Source of the DNA: Micractinium sp. NFX-FRZ
Taxonomy: Eukaryota > Chlorophyta > Trebouxiophyceae > Chlorellales > Chlorellaceae
Reading direction: 5' to 3'
NCBI GenBank assembly: GCA_029339195.1
Contig: JAPTJF010000214.1
Location: forward strand, 1-64,000
DNA: 64,000 nucleotides
Shown here: one piece after another, positions 1 through 11,422 of the stretch
How positions within the stretch are numbered: position 1 is the first letter of the stretch
Layout of the letters: every line of letters starts with the position of its first letter
The notes under the pieces: model-generated
Told to the model about the DNA's origin: nothing
The model's input: the letters and a program-made list of their open reading frames with translations, nothing else
Databases searched by the model: none
Position numbers and translations under genes: made by a program

Positions 1-3000
1 CGGCCCCCTCCCAGGCCGAGGCCGCCCCCGCCACCCCCAGTGCCCGTCTTTGGCGCCAGCCACTACTCCCAGGTACGCGCCAGGCAGCTGCTGCCAGGCT
101 GCTGTGCCAGCTGTCACTGGTGGTGTGCACTGCTCCCGGCCAGCCGCCTGTCATACATATAGCAGGCCTCTCCTCGTCTGCTGCCACGTGCCCAGCGACC
201 TTGCACCCATCACCCTCCCCTCCACCCACCCTCTTCCACCACCCTCCCAGGTCCTGGGAGCCAGCTACCTGTTTTACGAGGCGCAGCGCAGCGGCAGGCT
301 GCCACCAGACAACCGCGTGCCCTGGCGCAGCGACGCGCATTTGAACGACCTGGTGCCTGGTGGCTGGTGAGTGGGGCACAGCGCAGGCAGGTGGATCCGG
401 GATGTGGGTGGGGGTCGCCCTTGGGAAGAGGGGTGTGGGCATCTGTAAGCAGGCTGGCTGGTCAGACTGGGCAGAGCGGCGCCAGCTGGCATTGCATGAT
501 CTGTGCTGTGCCTGCTGCGGTCTGCACCAGTAGCTGCCCGCCCAACCCACCGCACCGCCCTCCCTGCCTCCTGTCCCGCCCGCAGGTACGATGCCGGCGA
601 TTACATCAAGCCCAGCCTGACGATTGGGCAGAGCGCCGTGTTCCTGGCAATGGGGGCGCTGGAGTTTAGGGCGGGCCACGCGGCGGCAGGGCAGACTGAG
701 CACGCCCATGCGGCAGTCAAGTGGGCGGCAGACTACCTGCGTGGCTGCCACATCACCCCGGACCAGTTTGTGGGGCTCATAGGCAACCCAGGTGGGTGCG
801 GGGTGGGCTCTGTGCATGCACCTCGATGGAATGCTGCACAGACTGGAACTTACTGAATGGGTGCGGGGTGGGAGCAACTGCTCCCATCAGCCCGCATCGC
901 AGCATGCCCTGCATGCAGCGTGGAGCCAGCAGGTGCCGGCTGCTGGGCAGGCCCTGTAACTCTTGACTGCTCACATGCTGCTTGCACCACACCAAATTCA
1001 TGTTTTATGACCTTTCCGCCGCCAAGCTGGCCGCGTCTCCGTGTCACCCCCCCCCCCCCTCCAGATTTGGACCACAACTTCTGGGGCAGGCCTCAGGAGC
1101 AGGACACCTCGCCCAGCATGCGCCCCGTGTATGTGTGGAACCTGACAACGCAGGTGCGTGGTGTGTGGGTGTCCAGTCGGGGGTGTTGTTTGAGCAGTGC
1201 AGCTTTGTTCCTTCGGGGGTACTGTGAGCAGTGCAGCGCTCACAGCTGGTGCAATGGAGGCAGCGCCACTTTGCAGCCTTCTGGTGCGGCCCTCCCTGCT
1301 TGCCTGCGTGCCTGCCTCCCTGATTGACTGACTGCCTGCGCCGTTTTTCTGCCTGCCTGCCTGCCTGCAGGCGGCGTCCGATCTGCTGGGCATTGCTTCG
1401 GCTACTCTGGCCTCTGCCAGCGTGCTGCTGCGTGACACGCACCCAGCCGACGCCGCCAGCTACCTGCAGCATGCTGAGCAGCTGTACCGGCAGGGCTCCA
1501 GCAAGCAAGGTGCGACATGCAGCGCAGCCCGTGCTTGAGCTGGCAGCTGGCAGGGTGGGGCAGGCCGTACATGTTTCTGTGCCGGTCTGGCTCATCCCAT
1601 CATCCCCATGCACGCATTTTCTGCCCCTGCCTTGCCGTGCACTGACACTGCCAGCGGCCCACACCACCCTCGTGACTTGCCGCTGCTGCAGGCCTGTCGG
1701 GAAAGAGCCACCCCAAGCCCTCCTGGGTCTATAAGAGCGGCTATTACCGGGACAAGCTGATGCTCGCGGCTGGCTGGCTGTACCGGGCCACGAGCAACAC
1801 AACCTACCTGACTGCCGCACACGGGCACTGGCAAGCAGCGGGCGGCTTCAACGGCGGGGAGGTGCGTGCTGTTGTTTCACAGTAGGCCGTGCTGTGCCTC
1901 GAATGCTGCAGATGGTGGGCCACCGCATTGGTTCAGCACTGTCAACGCATTGGCAGTGTGATTGCAAAGCAGCTGAAATCCCCCTGCACATCCCAGCACA
2001 ACCCCCTCCTCCTGTCCCGCCCCGCAGGTGTCCCCCTACGTGAGCTGGGACACTGTGTACCCGCCCGCTGCCGCGCTGATGCTGAGGTGAGTGGCGCCAC
2101 CGGTGCGGCTGGCAGAGGTGCATACCATGCTGAGGTGCACCAGTGCAGCAGCTCCGCCTGCCCTGCAGATGAGCGGCCAGCCTGGCCTGAAGAGCTCTCC
2201 ACTCCACCGCCCTGCATGCGCATGCCGCTGCCCTACCCCAACACCCACGCACCCACACCCGCCTGCCCCCCGCCGCAGCATCGCCCGCGACGTGGGTGCC
2301 GCCAACGTGCCCGGACACTCCGACTATCTTGCTTTCATGAACGACTTCAGAAACGTTTGGGTGCAGGCCACAGGTGGGGTGGTGCGGGTGCAGCCCTGCG
2401 GGTGGGTGATTGGTGGGGTTAGGGTTCAGGGAGAATCCCTATTGAAACCCTATTGACAACGTGGAGGGCTGCCTGCCAGGGTCAGAGGGCCGCCCGCAGC
2501 CCATATCCCGCAGAGAGCCTGCCTGACTTGAACCCCACCCTAGCTAGCTCTCAGCCCATACTGACACACCTGCCCGGCCGCCTGCAGGCAGCTGGGGCAT
2601 CGTGAAGACGCCACTGGGGCTGCGCTACCCCAACTGGTCAAAGGTGGGGTGGTGAGGTTGCTACGACACAAGCGGGTGCCCTGGCCAACTTGGCAGCTGC
2701 GGCTGAGGGGGAGGCGCAGCGCCAGGGGCGCTCCCGCATGAGTGCCTGCTAGCTGCCCCCTCTGTTGCGACACCTCCCCTTGACACCCGCCATTAGAGGG
2801 TTCTGGTCACCCAGAAACGCATCCAGATGGGTGGCAGTTACACGTTTCTGAGTGTCCGACCTCTGCCACCCTCTGCCACCGCTGCAGTGGGGCAACCTGC
2901 GGTACTCCTCCAACGCCGCCTTCACCATGCTGCTGCGCGCTCACCAGCTGGCGCCAGGGAACGCGGTGCGTGGTCTGGACTGGCACCCTTGCCCGCCTGC

Positions 3001-4214
3001 CTGCCTGCCTGCCTGCCGTCTGCCTGCTGTGCCGCCAGCGTGGCAGTTTCAGCGGCAGTTGTGCACCAATTGTGCCATGCATGGAGAGCATCAGCACATG
3101 ACCCCGTTGGCCTGTGGCCCCCTGCTGTACCTCGCAAACACCGCAGGCGCCCACCCCGTTCTTGTCCCTCCTCCCTCGAACCTTATCCACTCACCTACCC
3201 ATCCTATCTTCTGCAGGAGCGCACCTCACTGGTGACAGCCGCCAAGGAGACGATCGACTATGCCCTGGGCAGCACCGGGCGCAGCTTTGTGGTTGGCTGG
3301 GGGTTCAACCCGCCGCTGCGCGTGAGCCGGGGGGTGCGTGCTGGGGGGATGTGGCGAGCAGGCCCCGGAAAGAGGCTGTAGAGGATATGTGCCGGCGCCT
3401 GCCAGAAGGGACAGGGCTGCATACCACGTGCAAGGTAGTGTCAGCAGACCGCAGCTGGCGGCACTGCCTCACCAGCAGGCTGTAGTAGCTGGCGACTGCG
3501 CGTTTACTGCCACCCGCCCCGCCCCATCCTGGCCGCTGCAGGTGCACCATGCCGGTGCCTCCTGCCCAGACCCGCCGGCCGAGTGCAGCTGGAGCGACTT
3601 CTCCTCGCCCAACCCCAACCCTCAGGTCAGCAAGTGCTCTGGGGGCTTGCGGGGGCGGATAGCTGCTTGCCGGATGCCTGGGGGGAAGCAGTGATGCTGG
3701 CTGTGTGGGTGGCACGTGGCAGGCCGGTTGGCCGGCAAGAGAGAGCCAAAGAAGCTCCTGTGCCTGGCCGCCTTCCGGGTGTAGCCTGCCGCTGCTGCCA
3801 CACACAGCCATTGCTGCGCCCGCCCGCCACGCGCCTGCAGGTGCTGACGGGTGCCTTGGTGGCGGGTCCCATGGGGCCGGCAGACGACACGTATTATGAC
3901 AAGAGGGACGACTACATCTCTAACGAGGTGGGATGACAACGGGAGGCAGGGAGGGGGACAGCGTGTGTGGGGAGGCGGGGCGGTGAAGTCCTGAGAGCTG
4001 CCGCCGCTCAAGTGCCGCTCGACTGCAGTGGCATCGACGCAGCCGCTCCTCATTACCCTGCGCTCGCCTTGCCACAACGTACGCCAAACCGGCGCATGCC
4101 AGCACCTCTTTCTAACCCCTGTGGGTCGCATGCGTGTCTCCCATCCAGGTGGCAATCGATTACAATGCCGGCTTCACCGCAGCGCTGGCGGGCCTGCTGG
4201 AGGTAGGGGCCTGA
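1..4214 (+). CDS. Glycoside hydrolase family 9 endoglucanase (5'-partial)
   Basis: Hydrolyses beta-1,4-glucan chains; probably secreted, but the N-terminus lies outside the window. Exons by splice sites and phase: 1-72, 251-366, 586-791, 1065-1153, 1371-1509, 1692-1861, 2028-2086, 2279-2373, 2588-2643, 2888-2965, 3217-3321, 3542-3625, 3841-3927, 4149-4214; 473 residues are visible. The first exon encodes a Pro-rich linker (RPPPRPRPPPPPP), so another domain or signal peptide precedes it. Family marks: DAGDY with catalytic Asp codons at 590-592 and 599-601, the His signature GWGFNPPLRVHHAGAS across the 3321/3542 junction, and the C-terminal signature DDYISNEVAIDYNAGF with the proton-donor Glu at 3925-3927. 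All catalytic residues are present, so the enzyme is probably active. The last intron could instead be read past GAG at 4202, but TGA follows at 4212-4214. Cell-wall remodelling or use of external cellulose are inferences. Confidence 0.93.
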
Positions 4215-4714
4215 TGCTGGCCCAGCCTGCCGGAGAGACCACGCCACCACCCGACCCCTGGCGGCGGCAGGCACTGCAGCAGCACAGAGCGCCCGACAGC
4301 TGGATGCCCAGCCATCCCGAGCCCAGAAGACTGTCTGGCCTCCGCATGGCGGAAACGCAATCATTCGCAGACCTCCGTGTTGCGGAGGCATTCATTTACC
4401 CACCGCCCCTCCCCGCCCCCCAGACCCCAAACCCCCCATCCTTCCCTCTCTTACCTCCCCTCTCCAACCCATACCTTGCCACGCCCTCTGCCATTGCCAT
4501 TGTTTTTTATGTTGTCATGAATATCCATCAGCCCAGCTGAGCCATGCCAGCTGCGTGGTGCAATAACCCCGAGCATGTATCCCTGCCTCCCCATCTACCT
4601 TACATCTCCCCTGCACTTTCTCCCCATCATCTCACAAACCTCACTCCACGCCGTCACCACCACCCCGCTAACCCCCCATTCTTTCTGCTGCCTTCCTTCC
4701 ACTGCACCAGCATG

Positions 4715-4719
4715 TAATA
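4715..4719 (+). terminator. TGTAA polyadenylation motif for the GH9 gene
   Basis: TGTAA is the usual green-algal polyadenylation signal. It lies about 500 bases after the GH9 stop, in a C-rich stretch without coding signal, a normal 3'UTR length for this group. The assignment is by position only. Confidence 0.5.
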
Positions 4720-4860
4720 ACCACTCGGCTGCCAGAGCTCCCGTGCGGCCTGTTGAGGCACCGTAGCATGTCACCGGGCTGCCTTGTGCCGTGCCGTGCC
4801 GCGGGACGCACTGCTGGAGCGCTGCCGCTTTGCTCACCCTGTGTTCACATGGCATGTGCA

Positions 4861-4865
4861 TTACA
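4861..4865 (-). terminator. TGTAA motif (minus strand) for the membrane-protein gene at 5.3-10.8 kb
   Basis: TTACA on the plus strand is TGTAA on the minus strand, about 390 bases beyond that gene's stop. The GH9 gene and this gene are convergent. Their two TGTAA motifs lie about 145 bases apart and cross over: the GH9 signal is at 4715 and this one at 4861. Confidence 0.5.
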
Positions 4866-5257
4866 ATTCGTGCTCGATACAAACGACGGCATGCTGGCTG
4901 GCGCACGCGTGTGACCTCCCAAGGCCCCCTGCTGCTAAATTTGAATGTCAAACCAAACGGTCGTGAATGTGCAACGCCGGCCCAAACAAGGGCCCGGCAA
5001 ACTGCAGGGCGCGGCAGCACCGGCCGGAAACCGCCGAGCGTCGCCCAGCGCCAGCTCCCACTGCCGCTCAACACCCCATTGTCCTCCTCAGCATGGCTGC
5101 ATGCCTGCTCCTTCGCGCCCTGTTGTGTCGGCAGATGGCGGAGAAGGCGCAGGCGTCCCGCCCGCCTGCGCTGCATGCTCTTTTGAGCTCACATCGCCAA
5201 TGTTGGCGGCTGGCAAACCGCTCCTGCCTGCTGTGTGCTTGCTTCCGTGGCAGGTTC

Positions 5258-8200
5258 TCACAGCGCCTTGTTGGTGGCAGCGGAGGAGAGGCCCACCAGG
5301 GAGGCGGCAAAGGCGGTGGCCCAGGTGCCCACCAGGACGGGCAGGTACCTGCCGGGGTGGAGTTAGGGAGGGGGAGGGATGGGGCGATGTGAGGCGGGGG
5401 AAGGGGGGCAGGCCGGACCAGGCGGAGGGCACACAAAGGCAAGTTGGGATGACATGAACGCTGGCCATGGTAGGGCTGCTGCACAGCAACATGCGTGGCC
5501 ACAGCGGGGCAGCGTGTGGCCAGCAAAGAGCAGCAGGGGCGCGAAGCGGTCTGGGCCGCTGACCGCCCCGGCCCGATTGGCATGCCCAAGTCGGCCTCCT
5601 CAACCACCCCCCATCATCCAAAGAACAGCCCCCTTGCGTGCCCACCTGCCCCCGGTGCCCTCGTTGGCCATGGGACCCAGCACCACCAGGTGGCCCAGGC
5701 TGCAAGGGGGGGAGGCGGGGGGGGGGGACGAGTCAAGCTCTGAGTGCGGCGCACACTGATTTGCATGAATTACTGGCTGCAGGGGCGGTGGGCCAGCAGG
5801 GCTGGGTGGCCCAGGCTGCAGGATGTCCGACTCCCCTGGCAGGCGATCGCACCGCAAGCAGCCATCATGCATGATGTATCCACGTGTCTGCATGGAGGCA
5901 CATGTTCAGGCAGCTTATGCGGCCGTGGGCCGTGGTGGCAGTTCCCCACGCGCCCCACCCCACCTGGAGAGCAGCAGTCCCAGGTTGAGGGTGCGGGCGG
6001 TGCGGTCGGTCAGCTGGTGGCTGTCAGACTTCTCCTGCAGGGCACAGGGGGGCAGGCCAGGGCAGGCGGGGCCCAGCTTGCTTGTTTTCTGTGCCGCCTC
6101 AGTGGGCGGGCCAGGCCAGGTGGACCTGCCGTCTGGGCAGGCGGGGGGTGCCTGCTGGACTTCTTCTCTGGGCAGGCATAGGCAGGGCGGGCAGGGCCGC
6201 CCTGCGGCGGGTCCAGGCGGTGTGTACAAGAGGGGGCAGGTGGCTGCCTTCACGGGGGAGGGCAGGGGATGCAACCTTTTCCCATCCTCCAACTGGCCCG
6301 GGCTCGGGCCCTGCCGTTCTGCCCGGCACGCACACGTGCCACATCCACCCCCCATAAAAAATACGGGTGCAAGAGATTTTTTCTGTTAACCCACCCACCC
6401 CCCCCCTTCCACCTTGAGCGAGTATGTGACGGCGGGCAGCACGGTGAGCAGGGCGCCGCCCACGTTGCGCCACAGGTAGACTGCGTGGGGTGGGAGGGAG
6501 GGTTAGCGACGGGGCTGCACAGTACAAGCCGTGCATGTGTTGGCGTGCATTCTGGGTGTGGCAGGCAGGCACCATCAGGTCGAGTTGGGTGCGGGAACCG
6601 GTACATTGAGGCCCCATCTCCACTCGGTGAGCGCAGTGCGCACAGCGGCGGCAGCTCTTGGCAGTGCGGCTTGCATTGCATGCCGCGCCAGAAGGTGCTG
6701 CCCACACAGAGGCACCCTCACAGAGACGTCTGCTGTGCCCCTTGTCACACAGCCTCACGTCACCCCACCCCCCGCCACTTCCACCCTCACTGGAGTCGTC
6801 TCCCTTGAGCACGTAGCCCAGCAGGTTGGACAGAGTCTTCTGCAGGGGGGGGGAGGGGCAGGGTGGAGGCGGGGCGGGTGATGGAGTGTGTCGCTTGCTG
6901 GATGCAGTGGCAGAGCTGGGGGTGGGGGCGGAACACAGCGCGCTGCACACAGCGCACACAGGCGAGAGGCTGCTGTCGGCTGGGCTGCGTTGGTCTGGCC
7001 GCGACAGGTACTGCCAGCAGGGCAGGGCGGGCCAGGGGTTTCATCTTGCCTGGGGTGCCATCAGGTAGGAGGCTCCGGCCACAAAGAAGGCGGGGGTCAG
7101 CACTGCAGGGGGGAGGTGGTGGTGCCAGCACATGAACGCGGCGGTGAGAGAAGTGGGCTCGGTGGAGGGCGACCGCCGGGGGCCGAGCGTCGGAGCACAA
7201 AGCTAGCATGCGGGTAGGATCTCAGCAGGCACCAATGACTGCAGGGTGCGGGTTGGTTGCAGGTCGTGGCAGGTCCGGCGCCCCCGCCTCACTTTGTGCA
7301 CCCACACACACCCCTTCCTCCACCTCTCTGCCCCGGCCCCACACCCGCGCCCCCTCGCCGACCTGCGTACAGCGCGGAGGAGAGCTTGAAGCCGCCCCGG
7401 AAGTCGAACAGGCGCCCCACGCCATCGAAGACGCCCTGCCGGGGGACACCGGGTGGCCCAGGAGAGGCGCATTGTGCGGTTGGAGCATGCGGTGCAGGGC
7501 AGACGGCAGTTGTCACAGAGGATGGCCAGGGCAGGCTAAGCCAAGCTTGGAAGTCCCGGCAGGGCGGGGGCGGCGCAGCGCAGCCCCAAGCCAAGCGCAG
7601 TGTCCAGGCAAAGGTGGGCCGCCAAATCGCGGCGCAGCGCAGCGCAGCGCAGCGTCAGCCGGGAAGTGTAATCCTGGCAGGCTGGGGGCTGCACCCGCAC
7701 CGCCGCACTCACCGACTCGCCCAACCCGCAAGCCCCCCATCTCCTCCCTGCCCACCCCTGCATGCGGAGCAGTCCTCCCACCTCCACCCACCTTGATGCG
7801 AGAGCCCAGGCGGCGGCGCCCGCGGTCGGAGCCCAGCATGCGGGCAGCAGGCACGGCAAAGGTGAGGGCGGCAGCCGCCACGCCTGCCCCCTTGCCGTTG
7901 TTGGTCAGGTCGCCGCCTGGTGCAGGATGGGGGGGCGGCAAGATAGTTGAGGCAAGGAGAGCGGCGCTCTGGCCTGCCTGCTTGCCTGCTTCCGCGTTAC
8001 AGCTGCATGATTGCCCTGTCCCAACACCGCTCGTCTCCCACGCTTCTCCGCCCCTGGCCCCCGCCCCGCCCACCGTGCAGCATGTGCACGCCCAGCGCGG
8101 CACCCGCCATGCCCATCAGCCCCAGCTGCAGGCGCTCGGAGGTGTCGCTGTCCAGGGTGTGGTCATCGGCGGAGCCCTGGAGGGAGAGGGAGAGGGGAGG

Positions 8201-10763
8201 GGAGGAGGGGAGGGATGAGGGCGGTGCAGGGAAAACATGTGTTTGCAAGGGTGCCATAAGCCAAGGGGTGTGCTCGTCGGCAGTGCCCTGGAGGGAGAGG
8301 GAGAGGGAGGGGGAGGAGGAAGAGGGCGGGTTTGAGCAAAGGAGGGTCCTGAACAAGGGCGCCACACCGCAGGTGCTGCTCATCAGCGCAGGCCTGCGCA
8401 GCCGCTTCAAGCATTGAGGTGTGGGGCTGAGGGAGTGCCCATGCAAGGGTGTGCCTTGCTTGCCAGAGAATGTTTGCTGGCCACGCACTGTGTGGTAATG
8501 GCAGGATGGGTTGAGGGAAGGGGTGGACCGAGGGCAGGGTGGGCGGGATGTGCTCATGCCGAGGCGGCGCTCTCCACAGAAAGGAGAGGAGCAGGCACCC
8601 CGCTGCCGCCCCACCCGGACCGCCCACAGCCCCTCCCACCCACCCACCCCCGTCTGCCCTGCAAGACCCAAGTGAGCAATCGTGCAGTGGCGGCGCGGGG
8701 CAGGCAGACCGGCACCCTTCCACAAAGAATGGCGGAAAGGGCGACCACACTTCATGAAGCTGCCGCCTCACCTTGAGGGCCCAGGCGGTTGTGGCGCCGG
8801 TCAGCAGCCCCGCCGCCAGCAGCCCCATCAGGCGGTCGTGCTCCACATTGGTGGGCAGGGCGGTGCCTCCAAGCAGGAAGCGGGCCGCCTCGCGAGGCTG
8901 GAACAGCAGCGGGATGGCCAGGCCTGCGGTGCAAGGAGGAGGCGGCAGGGGGCACAGGCTATCAGTGGGGGTGACGAGGGCGGGGCAATGAGAAGGCAGC
9001 ACCCACGTGCCACACGGCATTTTATTTATTTTTCTCTCTCCCCCTCGGACGGGGAGTGCGCTGAAGTTGTCGATATCTCTGTTGTACTATCCCCGCTGCT
9101 GCTCCCAGGGCAGGTGGCCTGATCTCACTGCTGCTTCCAGGCTACCTGCCCTCAGTAGCAGCGGCGACGTGAATACAGCAGCAATAAGGACATCTTCAAC
9201 TCTGTTTTCGATGGACACTGATGCCCTTGCTGGCGCGGCCTTGTGCAGGCGGTGCGTCGCGACCTGTCAGCACTGCCTGTGTCAAACTCCCTGTTGGCCT
9301 CTGCCCACCGCTGCTCCCTGGGTAGGTATGGGCCTGGGAGCAGCAGTGAACGGCTGCCACAAGGCGATTGACGCAGAGCAGCCTAACAAAACGTGCTGGG
9401 CCACACTGCGCGCAGGGCAATAGCAGCGGTATGCCAGGTGTGTGACAAGCGGGGGAGGGGTCCCCGGGCATGAGCATGCAGTGGTGAGGAGGGTCGGATG
9501 TGAAAGACGGGCGGGCACAGCACAGCACGGTGACCAGAGGCACGTGCTAGCCCCCCGGCAGTGTGCAGGTGGCCCGTCACGGCGAAGATGGCGCCAGGCG
9601 TATCACTCTGCTTGTGTGCATGCTGCCCACGGCTGCTCCCAGGGCAGCAATAGCCCTGGGAGCAGCAGTGTGCAGCATGCATACTAGAAGAGTGAGCACC
9701 TGCGCACGCTCATCATCGCGCTGGTGACAGCAGCCGCACTGCTAGCAGCTGAACAAACAGCAGCATGTGGCGGGGGGCGGGGCTGCATGCGTGAACATGC
9801 AGTGGTGTGGAGGGTCACGACTGTTTTGGTGGGGGGGGCACTGCACAGCACGGTGGCAGGGTGGCGGGGGGGCCAGGGCTGCACACAACGCGGTGAGGGC
9901 AGGTGGAAGTGAGGGTCGGGTTTGGCACTGTGGAAGAACAGCGGCCCGTGCCCGGGTGCTGGCCACGCCTACAACAGGGATGGATGTACCTAGGGGCGTA
10001 TGAGGAGGGTTCTGATGCTACTGCCCTGGCGGGCCGGGTGCTAGCGGGAGGGGTGGCGCAAGGCGGGCGGGCGCCCACGAGGCGGCGGACTCAACGGCGG
10101 GCAGGGGTGGGCGGGCATTTGACGTGCAGCAGGTGAGAACCATAAATGGTGCGATTGGATGTGGTTTGAGCCTGAGCAAGGTTGCCTGGCCAGCGCTGCC
10201 AGCAGCCACACTCAGTGGGGCCTCCTCCGAAAGCTCTGCGCTGAGCGGGCCCCTCCCTGCCCGCCCCGCCCCCCCTGCCCGCCCACCCACCTGCGTGCGC
10301 CAGGGCCAGCACCCCGAACCCGTAGGCGCTCTTCTCATCATCGGCGCTTCCAGTGCCTGCAGAGGAAAAACTAAAGCCGGATTGTGACCGGCGGCAGGCG
10401 GCGGTGTCGCTGCTGCGTCGCGTGCGCGCCTGCTGCCGGCGCCCGCCGCCCTCTCCACCGCTGATGGCGGCTCCGCCTCCACCAGCCTGCCTCGGCTGCT
10501 TCATTTCTACCAGAAGCCTGCCCAGGGGCTGCCATCGGTCCGCCAGAATGCCCGGGAGCAACCTAGGCAGCACGTCGTGCCCGCCAGCCGTCCCTGCCCC
10601 CGCTCGCCAGACCCAACCCTGGCCGTCCAAGGCCCGCCATGCCCCTCTCAGCCCCTCTGCCAGCATGAGGCGGCCGCTGCCCACCTCCCACGCTGCGCGA
10701 GTAGCTCTCGTGGGACTCCCTGTTGTAAGAATAGCTCTCTGGCCGGGGCGGGGGAGCTGCCAT
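5258..10763 (-). CDS. Multi-pass membrane protein with internal duplication, family not recognised
   Basis: Twelve exons join in phase to 327 residues: 10763-10685, 10356-10291, 8923-8772, 8176-8074, 7916-7792, 7435-7363, 7102-7050, 6839-6791, 6480-6413, 6034-5964, 5699-5646, 5348-5258. It starts MAAPPPRPESYSYNRES, a short Tyr/Ser-rich cytosolic-like tail with no obvious transit or signal peptide. About six to eight hydrophobic stretches follow. Two halves resemble each other: TAWALKGSADDHTLDSDTSE and LQLGLMGMAGAALGVHML against TYSLKEKSDSHQLTDRTA and LNLGLLLSSLGHLVVL. The intron after the 7102-7050 exon uses a GC donor (CAG/GCAAGA). Two introns contain copies of the next exon's start (listed separately). 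The 1.37-kb second intron holds a 322-bp tandem repeat. Function unknown; exon structure well supported by phase. Confidence 0.8.
5776..5822 (-). repeat. Intronic copy of a splice acceptor plus exon start
   Basis: The 16 bases at 5805-5820 (GGTGGCCCAGGCTGCA) are identical to 5689-5704, which contain the real acceptor and first bases of the exon ending at 5699. The offset is 116 bases. The copy lies in the intron upstream, in transcript sense, of that exon and keeps an AG at the same place. Beyond 16 bases the similarity fades. Confidence 0.55.
8250..8330 (-). repeat. Intronic duplicate of acceptor, pyrimidine tract and exon start, in frame
   Basis: The segment repeats 8140-8215 with an offset of 111 bases (37 codons). 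The real exon begins GSADDHT at 8176 on the minus strand; the copy begins GTADEHT at 8287. The shared tract includes the whole CT-rich region before the acceptor. The frame is open from the copy to the real acceptor, so use of the upstream site would add 37 residues without a frameshift. It could be a fossil or a working alternative acceptor. Confidence 0.75.
9240..9880. repeat. Diverged two-copy tandem repeat, period about 322 bp
   Basis: Matching landmarks recur at the same spacing inside the second intron of the 5.3-10.8 kb gene: GTGCAGG at 9243 and 9563, GCCCACSGCTGCTCCC at 9303 and 9625, CATGCAGTGGTG at 9475 and 9797, CAGCACGGTG near 9522 and 9846. A partial third copy of the GCTGCTCCCAGGGCAG core is near 9098. 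No open frame resembling a transposase is present. Confidence 0.75.
9631..9666. repeat. Perfect 14-bp inverted repeat, hairpin-forming
   Basis: GCTGCTCCCAGGGC at 9632-9645 and its reverse complement GCCCTGGGAGCAGC at 9653-9666 are separated by a 7-base loop. The flanks extend the symmetry imperfectly (GCATGCTG near 9618 and CAGCATGC near 9673). A diverged version occurs in the other repeat copy at about 9309-9342. It lies inside an intron. Confidence 0.8.
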
Positions 10764-10923
10764 GGTGCCTGGTTGTGTTGGATCGCAGCAGGAGAGCTGG
10801 TGGGAGTGGGTGGAGGGGAGGGCCGGCTGGCTTTGCCCGGCATTCTTGCTGCCTGCGGGCCAGCTTCCTGGCGGCGCCGCTGTCCTGATGGGTAACCCAT
10901 TGGTCGGTAAGAAGTTACTATTC

Positions 10924-10928
10924 TTACA
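10924..10928 (-). terminator. TGTAA motif (minus strand) for the gene at 11.4-14.6 kb
   Basis: TTACA on the plus strand lies about 495 bases beyond the stop at 11423 and only 161 bases upstream of the start codon at 10763 of the next minus-strand gene. The two genes are therefore tightly head-to-tail. Confidence 0.5.
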
Positions 10929-11422
10929 TCTAGGGCGCTTGTCCAGGGGCAGTTTAGGCCCTCACCCACCCGTGGGGGGCACGGGCACTGCCGGTGAGCA
11001 GCGGACGTGCGGGCAGGCAGGCGGGGCAAGCTGGGAAGGGGGAAGGAACGCGGGGGCGGCAGCGCAGCATGGCGTGCGCGGCCGCCGCTGCTGCTGGCGA
11101 AAGGTGATGTTGCACTGACACAGTTGAGTGTGCAGGGAAATAGGGGAACAGAGCGGACAGACCTGTGGCAAGATGATGGGTGTGTGTTGCTACCCGCGGG
11201 CAGCTGGGTTGAAGGGAGAGCAGAGCAGGACAAGACGGTGAATAGACGCACACACCATGGGGGCGCGTTCCTTGGCAAGTTGACCGCAGTCGAAATAGCA
11301 GCATTCCAATGACAAAATGAATAAGAACAATGGGAGGAGTGTTCACATAGAGCTCTGGGCGTTTGTCCCGGTGAGCCAACAGCCGTGCTGCCACCCAACT
11401 TGTGCACGAGCGCCGGTCGCAG

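Noticed and set aside
10091..11407. Minus-strand open frame of 438 codons
   Set aside because: It covers the first intron and 5' exons of the 5.3-10.8 kb gene plus the preceding 3'UTR, without recognisable protein features. Only the short pieces used in the exon model look coding.
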